Shown in pieces: positions 21,240 through 31,690 of a stretch of DNA of 64,000 nt. The DNA lies in assembly GCF_023159225.1 (NCBI RefSeq), contig NC_063168.1:60243398-60307397 (forward strand). The letters run 5' to 3'. A program made the position numbers and the translations under genes. This DNA comes from Perognathus longimembris pacificus. Lineage: Eukaryota > Chordata > Mammalia > Rodentia > Heteromyidae. Position 1 is the first letter of the stretch; every line of letters begins with the position of its first letter. The notes under the pieces were generated by a model. It worked only from the letters and a program-made list of their open reading frames with translations. It did not search any database and was not told the origin of the DNA.

Positions 21240-21811
21240 CACTTGCTCTATTGATACTTTTGAATATTTTTATTATCATTAAGTTGTACAAAGGAGTTGT
21301 CAGTGCAGTTTATGAATACAGTGCCTCTGGAGCAGTCATCCCTTTCACCCTTCTCACCCACCCCTTCCACCCCCACCACTTTCCTTTCTTTTCTTAATTT
21401 TTAGGTTATTTATCATTTTTTTGCCATTTAACAAAGCAATTTATGTATATAATTCATTTTGATCTGTGTCATACCTTCCACATCTTCACTCCCTTTTGGC
21501 CCATCCCTTCCCTTATTTTCCTCAGTTCTGTGGTATGCACAGTACATTCCTGCCTGCGTTCTACTCCTTTCTCCCATTCATTTATCTACCCTTCTCCCCT
21601 TAGCCCCACTGCACTCTCCTCTCTTAAAAGTACCCATATTTCCTGGTACTTACTTTGTTTTGACTTAGTCTTTCTAAAGAATTATACTATTTGTACTTTC
21701 TATAGTCTATTTATACTTCAGTTAATTCATTTCTAACTGCTTGCATACCACTTTTGTTTACTTATAGATTTATAAGCACAATGTAGCCTCCACAAATAAA
21801 GTAAACCATGC
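21240..21811 (-). mobile_element. Old L1 3' UTR in minus orientation
   Basis: Same subfamily as 15655-16160 (gttgtacaaaggagttgtc ... cttagtctttctaaagaa ... cacaaataaagtaaacc). It is followed directly by plus-strand L1 coding sequence, another 5' inversion. Confidence 0.78.
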
Positions 21812-22145
21812 AACCTTTAAGGGAGAACTAATACCAATACTCTTCAAACTCTTCAATGAAACAGAAAGGGAAGGAACACTATGAAACTCATTCTATGAAG
21901 CCAGCATTACACTTATCCCAAAACCAGATAAGGACACATCACAAAAAGGGAACTTTAGATCTATCTCCTTGATGAACATCAATGCAAAATGTCTCAACAA
22001 AATGCTAGCCAACCAAACCCAACAACTAATCAAGATAATCATACACTAAGATCAATTGGGATTTATCCCAGGAATGCAAAGCTGGTTTAACATATGTGAG
22101 TCAATAAATAAAATACAACACATCAGCAGAAGCAAGGACACTAAT
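21812..22145 (+). mobile_element. L1 ORF2 reverse-transcriptase segment, inverted relative to its 3' UTR
   Basis: Plus-strand ORF2 reverse-transcriptase coding sequence (tctatgaagccagcattac ... accagataaggacacatcac ... tgatgaacatcaatgcaaa ... ggatttatcccaggaatgca). It joins the minus-strand 3' UTR at 21240-21811, skipping the ORF2 region between them, as twin priming would produce. Confidence 0.85.
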
Positions 22146-22329
22146 AATTTTTTTCAGCTGCAGTCTGATCTATGTTTTCCCTGGGTTGTTTTCACCATGT
22201 TGCTTCATTAATCTTCCATGCTGCTTGAGCCACACTTTTTCTATTCCAAATAGATCCTGACTTTCTAAAGGAAAAGGTAGTATCTCTACCTTCTTATCAT
22301 ATTCGATAACAAGAGGTAGCATTTATTTA

Positions 22330-22520
22330 TTGTTTACCTAACGGTCATTTTATTTAGTGTTTAAGATGCACTGTTTCTATTCTATAATCTTTATAACAAC
22401 TTCATAAGGTAGGATCTATTAATATTTTCTCTTGCAGATGAAGAAATAGGCTCAACAGAGATTAAATAGTGAAATTGAATTATAAGCCCAGGTATCTAGG
22501 CTCAGAATTTAACTACGATA
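22330..22520 (+). repeat. MIR SINE (ancient)
   Basis: MIR core: aatctttataacaacttcataaggtagg, cttgcagatgaagaaatagg, agagattaaatag. Confidence 0.72.
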
Positions 22521-23674
22521 TCATAACTCGTGCCCAGCATTGTTGTTAGCTACAATTAGAGACGGAATGGTCAAACAATGGTCTAAAAGAACTATGGAAA
22601 TCCATGTGCAGAAAATGTATCAAACAGTTAAATATGTTTACTGTACTTGTTTTCCATACTGTCTAAATCCTTTATGCTCTGAAAAATTATAGCAATCATT
22701 TCCTATTCTGTTTACTACCCCCTACACACACATACAAACTCTACTCTCTCTGAAACAGGTACTCAGTAGATATTGAAAAAAGAAAAGAACATATTCTTTA
22801 TGTGTTTTAATTTATATATTTAGAAATGACAAAATTTCATAAAAGTATAAAGACTAAAGATTACACTGCCAGGTAAAATGCATTTATTTGTCCTTTATGT
22901 AGACTACCTGGAGAATGAAGATGGCTTCTCCAAGGGCATGGATGGGGCCGTGGAGTTCTAAGGCCATAATATCCACCTTCCTTTAATAATGTATGGCTAG
23001 GCACAATCTATGATTAACTAACTCAGTGAAAATAAGAAGTGCTGATTGCCAGGTCAGGAAGAAATAACTGCAACTCTTGAAATAGCCAACCCTAGAGGGT
23101 GAGCTTAGGACACTAGGACAGAGTGGCTGCCACCTGCCTGTCTTCCAAAAGTGACATCTTGAGTTCATTTCTACTAGATGCCATGATGATACAGTATGTA
23201 GTTTTGTTTTGTTTTACTTTTTTAAGCTTATATCTTGCTTATTTTTTTATAAACAAAGACTATTTCACGGCTTTCATTTATGCAAGAATCTGCTTGTGAA
23301 GCAGTACTTTCCCTTAATATGATGGTTATAGCTGCTGTTTATAAAGCTAAATTGAAACACATGTTGTACAAATAAACTCTGGGGAAAAACATCCTGGCTC
23401 TTTTAAAATAATGATGAACAATGTTTTTCTTGGTCAAATACTGCTCTGTCGTCCATTCTTATACCTAACAGACAAAGCCCTGAACACTATCAGTGCTCTG
23501 TGAAGTCACAGGCCACTCTAAAAGCTGTGTGATAGACCCTTTTCAGCAGGAGGCTAGAGGAACTGGGTGAGGGCACCTGTGGTGCAGCCAAGTTCCTCAC
23601 TGGTAATAAGTGACCTAGCCTCACTTCTGACAACTTCTTGACTCACAAGTTGTTAGTGAAAAAATCTGGAACAT
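22521..23674. other. Unmarked intron
   Basis: Nothing assigned. Confidence 0.4.
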
Positions 23675-23690
23675 AAGAGTTCCCCCTATG

Positions 23691-23900
23691 GGGCTGGGGA
23701 TATAGCCTAGTGGCAAGAGTGCCTGCCTCGGATACACGAGGCCCTAGGTTCGATTCCCCAGCACCACATATACAGAAAACGGCCAGAAGCGGCGCTGTGG
23801 CTCAGGTGGCAGAGTGCTAGCCTTGAGCGGGAAGAAGCCAGGGACGGTGCTCAGGCCCTGAGTCCAAGGCCCAGGACTGGCCAAAAAAAAAAAAAAAAAA
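23691..23900 (+). repeat. IDL-Geo SINE, young CpG-rich subfamily
   Basis: Near-consensus dimer with a long A-run. TSD AAGAGTTCCCCCTAYG at 23675-23690 and 23901-23916 has one mismatch. Confidence 0.95.
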
Positions 23901-23916
23901 AAGAGTTCCCCCTACG

Positions 23917-24499
23917 ACTCTATGCTCTCAATCATCCTGACAAGAACCTTCCAGGTGCATTTCAAGAAGGCCTGGGGAACCTTTTGTCTGCCAAAGGCCA
24001 TTTGAATATTTATAACAGCATTTGCAGACCATACAAAACTATCAATACAGGCAGATGGCTGTGGGTAGCCAACAGAAAACATACATGCATGTCCCATGAT
24101 ATATTAAATGACTTCTCAGCAGGCTGGATGTTCCTCAAACCTGATTTAAAGCATCAGTTTTTGCAATTCATAAAAATAAATTATATTGAGCTACATATTA
24201 CGATAACTGAGTTGTGACTTTACATAGGTATACTGATAAGAGCCTCGTGATAGTTTTCCCCACAAACCCAACAAAAATAAGTGGAACAATTTTTTTTATT
24301 TAAGCATATATGACACAGATATGCATGCTATCTAACCATATCCACAGCCTGTGTACTTAATGTTGAGAAAAAACACATTAAATATTTTACCTAAATACAG
24401 CACTTTGTAAGGGACAGAAAGATACATATTTCAAGTGCAGTTGGTAATACTGGTCATCTGTGCTACTGTTGACCTGATCCTTCACCTTTCTTGGGAAAC
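23917..24499. other. Unmarked intron
   Basis: Nothing assigned. Confidence 0.4.
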
Positions 24500-24895
24500 C
24501 ATCTTTCTTCTAAATCCTCACTCCCAGTCCCTGATACTTACAGCTCCTAAAGGTACTGCCTGGTTTTAGTCCCCAGGAATAGCTGGTGGGACTAGGACAG
24601 GCTGGCCCTTTCTTCAAAATTTGTGACAAAGTATAGGACATTCCCTCTACAGAAGCCATGAGAAGACATATTTCCTATACAAGGGCCAGCTTACTGAGAG
24701 AAAAAGAGAAGAGAATGGCCACAGCCCTGGCAACATTCCAACCTTTTATTCCCATGGGCTGTTCCAGCTGTGTCCCTACTCTTACTGTGGTTAGTCAATC
24801 AGCTCCTGGCTTTAGAAAGCTAATAAATTGCCCCTAGATGCCTAAGCTGGTTTGAAGTGGTTTTCCTTTACTTATAATCAACATTTTTCTCTTGT
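24500..24895 (+). mobile_element. ERVL-MaLR-like LTR (MLT1-type), diverged
   Basis: The terminal part aataaattgcccc ... ctaagctggtttgaagtggt followed by a tttccttt.acttataatcaac stretch resembles the 3' end of MaLR LTRs. Upstream sequence has LTR-like length and composition. Boundaries and TSD are not resolved. Confidence 0.5.
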
Positions 24896-26099
24896 AAATT
24901 ATTAAACTGTCTAATATAGATGATACCATGGTAAATCGAAATTTATAGACCTAAGTGCTTTAAAAAATTGAATTCTATATGCTATGGAATGGTAGGCCCT
25001 AATCAGAACCTAGAAGAGACTCTTAGAACAATCTGCATGCTCTGCACATTCCAAAAGATAGCCTTGCTAAAAGCAATCTCTTGTAGCAGCAGGCTGTGGA
25101 TGGAGGTGGGCTCTCTCTAGGACGTCCTGCAGCTTGCCTAGGTGGATTTGAAACAGCATCATACTTGATCATGATTCTCAAAATGGACCTCAGAATATCA
25201 GAATATCTTGTACTTCCTGATCCTCCTCAGCTAAAGAAATAAAAGGTATACAAAGCACTTATGCTAAAGGCAGAAAGTCCATGGCAATACACCAGTTAAG
25301 CATATGAAATGTTTTTGCAAGTTCATTCTGCAACTCAAGAACTGTCCAAATATGGTGAACTTTTAGCTATAGGAAAAAAATGCAAAGAGATTACATGTTT
25401 TGTTTTTCCATATGATATGCCAAATGTGGGCATCATGAGAAGCTACAGGCTCACACAGCTTTTGCAAACGCATGTGAAAGTGCCAAATACAGGACCCAGC
25501 ATAAAGAAAGTGTTGAAAATGTTAGCTTCACTTCTCTTACTTCTTCCAGACTCTTGGTCTGGTATCCTTTCCATTAGTAGGCCATTTTTCCTACTATGAA
25601 AATTATACTCTGTTCTCTTGTCTCTAGGCTGCTTTGTATTCTGAGACTCAGAGATTTCTCCCATGTTATTCTGTGCATGCAGGCAGAAGGAAATGAGTAC
25701 TTCTAAGCTAGGAAAACCTTTGCATCCACCCAACTAGTAGGCCATTTGGCTCAGATTGTCTAGTGTCCATGGTTACAAGACAATTAGTTATTTCCAAGTT
25801 ATTTCAGGCACCTGGCACTATACCCTTATTAACTGGAGACCAGTACAAACCACAGGTGTCAAAACAGAAAATGAATCCTGCTACAGACTCTCCCTTTGAA
25901 GTAATCAGTAATCTCTTGATTTGAATACTGATATTATCAATAAAACCTAAAAAGCAGTTTGGAACTCATTAGGGGGTAGGAATGGGGGAAGTTTAAGCTG
26001 TAGCTCTCTGGAACTGGCTATAGGAAAAAATCCTGTGTAAGAAATAAGTTTTATGAAGCAGTGTAAATTCTATGCCTTTCCGCTAACCTCAAACTCTCC
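24896..26099. other. Unmarked intron
   Basis: A 96-codon frame at 25309-25599 shows no recognisable domain and no splice context. Treated as chance. Confidence 0.4.
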
Positions 26100-26562
26100 C
26101 TGCTCTACACTGGCCCAACATTTAAGCTCCTTCAAACTGTCTTTTCAAATCTCCTTTTTCTATCACTCCTAATCGGGGCAGGTCTCCATGCTGCATGCCG
26201 TCATCCTATCAGGTTGCTATTCTGCCATTTCATCTTGCATGCCTTTCCCTGGCCCGGTATCCCACCCTCCCACTCCAGGTTTCTAACTGAACTTGTTCTT
26301 TAAATTCAGAAGCCGCGTCCCCTTTTGAAACTTCCTTTGTCATACCATCTTATTCAATGGTCTTTCTCTGAACTGTTCCAGGTCTTCAACTATACCCCTT
26401 TAAAAGCTAAAAAGTTTCATTTGCCTATAGACTTTAATCATTTATCTGATTGGCTCCTTCCTAAGAGCAGAGGCTGTGTTTCATTCATTTTTGTATTACC
26501 AGTGTCTAGTGTGGAGCCTGCTACACAAAATAGGCCCCAATAATTATGGGATGGACAAATGT
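26100..26562 (+). repeat. L2 LINE 3' end (ancient)
   Basis: The end agcagaggctgtgtttcat ... taccagtgtctagtgtgg ... ctacacaaaataggcccc corresponds to the L2 3' region. 26100-26400 is a plausible diverged extension. Confidence 0.6.
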
Positions 26563-26840
26563 ATGAATGATTATGTACATATGCTTGCCAAAAAATTATT
26601 GATTCAAAAATGTGCTTGGGCAGCTGCTATTTGCTATAAACAGCAGAGATCTGTGATAATTATTATTTTCACTTTTTAATATAAATGAGTTGGTATATGT
26701 TTGGTCAGAATAAGTCATTTTCCCCTAGGTTCAGATTATCTTCTGCCTGAAATAAGAAGAAAATTCAAAATGGCATGCTTAACCAATAGTCAAATCTTGT
26801 AGCACAACACAAATAGAAAAGTAAGAGTAACATTTCCTAT

Positions 26841-26975
26841 TTTTGGTGGTATTGGGATTGAACTCAGAACCTCATACTTGCTAGACAGGTTCACAACCAC
26901 TCTTACTCTTTTGCCTAAGGCTAGCCATGGGGTCTCCCATGTAGCTGGAATTATAGCTGTATGCTACCATGCCTG
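26841..26975 (-). repeat. Old ID + 7SL composite SINE
   Basis: Reversed ID arm (ggtattgggattgaactcag ... cttgctagacagg) followed by a reversed 7SL arm (gtctcccatgtagctggaattatagctg). Confidence 0.6.
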
Positions 26976-26984
26976 AGAGTTTTT

Positions 26985-27274
26985 AAAAATTATCTTTATG
27001 TAGTTGTACAAAGGAGTTGTCATTCAACAAAGCAGTTTATAAATACAATGCATTTTGAGCAATGTCACCCGTTTCATCATTCTCCCTATCCTTTCCAACT
27101 CTACCCACCCCTTCCCTCAATTTCCTTAATTTTGCAAGATATGCATTGAATTTTATGACTATATTCTTTCGCACTTCCTCTCTTTAATTTGTCTACCTTC
27201 TTCTCCTTGACACCGCCCCCCTTTTAGGGTACTGTTTCTTGGTGTTTACTTTGTTGGACTGTGAGTTAATCTTT
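26985..27274 (-). mobile_element. Old L1 3' UTR, minus orientation, left part
   Basis: Same subfamily as 15655 and 21240 (aattatctttatgtagttgtac ... acaatgcattttgagcaatg). It is interrupted by the SINE at 27275 and resumes at 27532. Confidence 0.78.
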
Positions 27275-27515
27275 TTTTTTTTTTTTTTTTTTTTTGGGCT
27301 TTGCATTTTTTTTTTTTTTTTTGGCCAGTCCTGGGCCTTGGACTCAGGGCCTGAGCACTGTCCCTGGCTTCTTCCCGCTCAAGGCTAGCACTCTGCCACT
27401 TTGAGCCACAGCGCCGCTTCTGGCCGTTTTCTGTATATGTGGTGCTGGGGAATCGAACCTAGGGCCTCGTGTATCCGAGGCAGGCACTCTTGCCACTAGG
27501 CTATATCCCCAGCCC
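27275..27515 (-). repeat. IDL-Geo SINE, young CpG-rich subfamily, with interrupted tail
   Basis: Complete reversed dimer with TSD CTGTGAGTTAATCTTT at 27259-27274 and 27516-27531 (perfect). The poly(T) is split: T-runs at 27272-27295 and 27306-27322 separated by GGGCTTTGCA. Confidence 0.94.
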
Positions 27516-27531
27516 CTGTGAGTTAATCTTT

Positions 27532-27720
27532 CTAAGGAATTATACTGTTTAGATTCTCCCCCAAATCTACCATATTTCAGTGAATACACTTACTTGGTTG
27601 GATACCACCCCAATGATTTTTTTTAATTTAATTTTATTGTCAAAGTGATATACAGAGGGGTTACAGTTAAATACATAAGGTAATGGGTACATTTCTTGTC
27701 ATAGTGGGCACATTTCTTGT
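27532..27720 (-). mobile_element. Old L1 3' UTR remainder plus a second short L1 3' end
   Basis: 27532-27615 continues the interrupted L1. From about 27617 a poly(T)-led block (attttattgtcaaagtgata ... gggtacatttcttgtc) is the reverse of the youngest L1 3' end, so a second short L1 appears inserted here. Confidence 0.65.
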
Positions 27721-27734
27721 CATTCTTATATGTC

Positions 27735-28000
27735 TTATCCCAGATGTTCCTCAGTGCACGAATGAATCAAGAAAATGTGCTATATATGCACAATGGCATT
27801 TTATTCATGCATTAGAAAGAATGATATTACATCGTTTTTTTAAAAAAGGAAGTACCTTAAGAAGTCATGTTAAGTGAACTAAGTCAGGCCCAGAGAGACA
27901 AGAGATCAATGTCTTCTCTCATATGTGAAACCTCAAATTAACTTATAAATATATAAATAGACACCAAGAGAAATCTTCTTGCTAATAAACTTCTAAACAA
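27735..28000 (+). mobile_element. L1 ORF2 C-terminal segment in opposite orientation
   Basis: The run gatgttcctcagtgcacg ... aaaatgtgctatatatgcaca ... aagtgaactaagtcaggccc is plus-strand ORF2 end, facing the minus-strand 3' UTR at 26985-27720. Another probable 5' inversion. Confidence 0.7.
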
Positions 28001-28849
28001 CACCCTATGTGGTATCACTAAGCTGATGCATGCTCATTTATGGTTCACCAACCATGGACAATTAACTGTGAGAAGTATAATAGAGATAGACAAAAAAGAA
28101 TCCTAGGAATCAGTTTTCATCCTCAATGAAGTACTTATAAAGACAAAGACATAAAAACAAAAAAAAATAACCCTTCTTCAATAAAAGCTCTTACAAGATA
28201 GTACAACATAATTAATAGCTGAAGAATTCATCCATTGTTTCTATGTATTCAGGATGAATTCATCCAACTTTTCTTTTTCATTAGCTTTTATAAGAAGAAG
28301 ATTTTTTAAAAATCAGAAGAGAAATGGATCTTCCTAAAAATGCATAACTTAGAAAAGTGGTAAAAGGTAGGAAAGAAACTCTGGCTTTCTCAGCTTGCGT
28401 GATGTCAAGTTGTAAACCTGGAACATTTTCCAACAAAGATTGTTTTGCTTCTTCAGGCTAATTCAAAATGCCTAGAGACAGAAGACTAGGAGCAGTCTGG
28501 AAATGAGGGTGCGGCATAAAAAAAAATCTGTGAATAGCACAGACAAAAGGAACTTGTATGAATGGATAGTGTGACTTAGAGCCTTGATACTCAGACTGAT
28601 GGCAACTTACACCTAAAGGATATTTTCACAAATTCCTAGGTGATTGGTGTGCAAATTAAACTGAGAAGCATTGACTTACATGATTTGCAACTAAGGAAAT
28701 GGACTGCAAACAAAGAGAGAATTGAAAAGCAATGTATTGAGCTATCTGTCATTTAACAGAAGAATACAGATGGATGATGATATTTAATTGGGCAAGGAGA
28801 GTGAGTGGAATGTGTCTTAGACAAAGTTTAGGATTTGAAAGTCAGTATA
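28001..28849. other. Unmarked intron
   Basis: Nothing assigned. Confidence 0.4.
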
Positions 28850-29325
28850 TAGTCAAGAAACGGAAAAGAAAAAACATGAAACTTCATGAAAATGAAAAAC
28901 ATATGCATCAAAAGATAGTATCAATATGGTTGGAAGGCAAACCACAGAATGAGGGGAAATACCTACAAATCACATATCTATAAGGGATTAATATGCAGAA
29001 TATATAGAGAACTAAATAAACAGCAAAAAAAGAATGCAACTTCATTTGAAAATGGGCAGAAAATTTTAGTAAGTATTTCTCCAAAGAAGATATACAAATG
29101 GTCATTAAAAGCATGAAAAGATACTTTATATAGATTAATCAAAACTACAATGAGATATTACATAATATTCATTAAGATGAGTACTACTAAAATAAATAGC
29201 AAGTGTTGGCCAGGAGACGGAGAAATTACAATTCTCATGCACTGTGGTGGTAGTGCATTAACATGGTATAGGCGCTATGAGAAATAGTATAACATTAAAA
29301 GCAGAACTATCTTATGACTCAGCAA
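28850..29325 (+). mobile_element. Old L1 ORF2 fragment
   Basis: Diverged ORF2 sequence: aaatgggcagaaaattttag, ttctccaaagaagatataca, tggtcattaaaagcatgaaa, ttggccaggagacggagaa. No open frame. Confidence 0.8.
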
Positions 29326-29341
29326 TAATGCTGCCGTGTCA

Positions 29342-29690
29342 TGGACTTTGCTCTCCAGGCTTCAAACTGTGATCCTCAGATCCAGATGGAGTAGCTAGGA
29401 TTACAGGTGTGAGCCACTGGCACCTGGCTCATGTCAGGTTTTTTGTTGTTGTTGTTTTCGTTTTTTTAAGAGGTTTTGAATGGGTTCCTTTGAATTTAGG
29501 CCTGAGCTGATCTGGACCACAATCTTATTTATACTTCCTGTATGGCTGGGATGACAGGGCTGTACCGTAACACCTAGCTTGCTGGTTGAGATGGTAGTCT
29601 CATGAATGTTTTGCCCAAGTTAATCTCATACTACAATCTTCCCAATCTCAGTCTCCTGAGCTTCTTACTGGTCACAGAAAGGTGCCATAC
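29342..29690 (-). repeat. 7SL-type SINE fragments
   Basis: A reversed 7SL arm at 29342-29432 (gtgatcctcagatccag ... attacaggtgtgagccactgg), then a more diverged 7SL-like dimer at 29490-29690. A T-rich (gtt)n stretch separates them. Confidence 0.55.
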
Positions 29691-30046
29691 GAAAAGAGGT
29701 AGTATTAGTAAGAGACCATCACCTTGGGGTCAATGATACAACGGTAACTGGGACATTGGTTCTGACAAAAATAAGGGGTTAATAAAACCAGAAAATATTA
29801 TAATTAGAAGGGGCCTCAGAAATATGTACCCTATATTCTGAGAAGAACTAGGAATCATGATACCTTATGAGGAAACCAAAGGAAACCAAATGGGCAGGCT
29901 TCTAGGCCCATGGGTCCCACTTCAACTAGAATGGCTACTATTGTCTCAGTTTTGCAGCATTGGTATTGGGGGGAAAGATTTTGCTTTTAAAGATATTTAT
30001 AATACATTCAAAAAAAAGTCTGCAACCAATAATTCCAATATCCACT
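29691..30046. other. Unmarked intron
   Basis: Nothing assigned. Confidence 0.4.
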
Positions 30047-30248
30047 CTTTTTTTTGCCAATCGTGAGGCTTGAGTCCAGGGCCTGAGCACTGTACCTGGC
30101 TTCTTTTTGTTCAAGGCTAGCACTCTACCACTTGAGCCACAGCTCCACCGCCACTTCCAGCCTTTTCTACATATGGGGTGTTGAAGAATCGAATCAGGTC
30201 TTCATGCATGCTAGGCAAGCACTCTACAACTAGGCCACATTTCCAGCC
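30047..30248 (-). repeat. IDL-Geo SINE, older copy
   Basis: Reversed dimer with more substitutions than the young copies and a ctaggcaagcactctacaac anticodon-arm variant closer to canonical ID. Confidence 0.85.
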
Positions 30249-31312
30249 TCTCCACAAATTTTTACAGACACAAGACACTTGGATACGAAAAGTGATTTCC
30301 CTACTGTAGATAGAACTAACTTGTCACAGGGCTGAAACCCAAGCTCAGGATGCTGGTTCCTGCCCCAGTGTATTTTTCACTATATCATTCTGTCACATCC
30401 AAATTTGCTTTGAAAACTCTTTGTCACTTACTAAATGAGGCCTGCATGAATCAAAAAGGAAACAGAAGATCCAAAAGAGGAAGAAGAAAGTGTCTGTACA
30501 GTGAGTTAGGAAGACCAAAAATATTCATATGAGGAAAACCGTATGATGTTAATAGCTCCATAAACGAAAAGCTATAAATGTTGGGACTTAGCATAACACT
30601 TGAGTAGGTGGATTTTCTAGAACTTTACTAATTATAGATGTGCCGATACTAGATTTAGAGGTATAAAGTGAGTTAGAGCTTATCACTGGCCTAGGTAGTG
30701 GAGAATATTTCTTTTATTTCTAAACTAATAGCAGACTTAAGATAGATCCATTGGTGAACATTTGCAGTTTGTGCTTATGGAGAGAACTGTGACATTTCAC
30801 GATGCATAAATGATGATGAAAGTATCCAAGCATCCTCCAAGCATTCTCCGAGGAAGCTATTAACAGCAAAATATTTCTAATTCATTCGAGAATATAGATT
30901 CCATTCAATGAAAAACTTTTTCCTAACCAGGTATCAAATAATGTACTTAGGTACATAGTAGATAAGGTAAGGGCCTTCAGCTCAGATTCTTGGATCTATT
31001 GTTTATTTATATTAATTAAATATTGGTAAGTATACAATCCTGTATAACAACACAAAGCAGGTTTCACAAACTGTGTTTAAAAAAAAAACTATTTTAAAAC
31101 AAGAGAAAACAAGATCTTTCCAATTCTTTAGTAAAACATTCTGAACTTTCCCCCTATAAACCATAACTAGATTCTCCTTTACTTATATTCCCTGGCAACC
31201 TATGTTGCAGAATATTTACCTTTTTTCTTTAAGTATTTCCATTCTCCTGTTATAATGAGTGTATCTTTGGAACTGGCTGGCCTTCCATTCATTAATACAG
31301 TATAACATTCAC
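30249..31312. other. Unmarked intron
   Basis: Nothing assigned. Confidence 0.4.
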
Positions 31313-31538
31313 CTCTGGGCACTCATGGCTCACACCTATAATTCTAGCTACTCAAGGTTCTGATAGTTGAGAATTTCAGTGCAGAACTAGCCTGGGCAGA
31401 CAAATTGGAGACACCTGTCTCCAAATAACCAGCAAATAGCCAGAAGTAGAAGCATGGCTCAAATGTTAAGAGTACCAGCCATGAGCAAAAAGTCAAGTGG
31501 AAGCAAGAAGTCCTGACTTCAAGCCCCAATACTAGAAT
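31313..31538 (+). repeat. 7SL-left + Geo-right composite SINE
   Basis: 7SL arm (gcactcatggctcacacc ... ctagctactcaag) and Geo arm (agccagaagtagaagcatgg ... gacttcaagccccaatac). Ends in a CA repeat. Confidence 0.8.
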
Positions 31539-31592
31539 ACACACACACACACACACACACAATTCATCCATTCATTCATTCATTCATTCATT
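31539..31592. repeat. (CA)n then (ATTC)n microsatellites
   Basis: CA repeat to 31561 followed by ATTC tetramers to 31592. Confidence 0.93.
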
Positions 31593-31690
31593 GGATGAAG
31601 ATGTATTAATGCCCCATTACATTTTGCACAATACCTAGTGGGCACACAAGAGATGAACAATTAGGTCAAATCTGTTAAGTTATGCTCTAA
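31593..31690 (-). repeat. L2 3'-end fragment (tentative)
   Basis: The pattern cattcattggatg ... acaatacctagtgggcaca resembles reversed L2 3' end. The ATTC repeat may have grown from it. Confidence 0.4.

Noticed and set aside
23691..23900. tRNA genes at the ID-like repeats
   Set aside because: A and B boxes and a tRNA-like 5' half are present, but the cloverleaf is not kept and the copies are dispersed with A-tails and TSDs, as SINEs.
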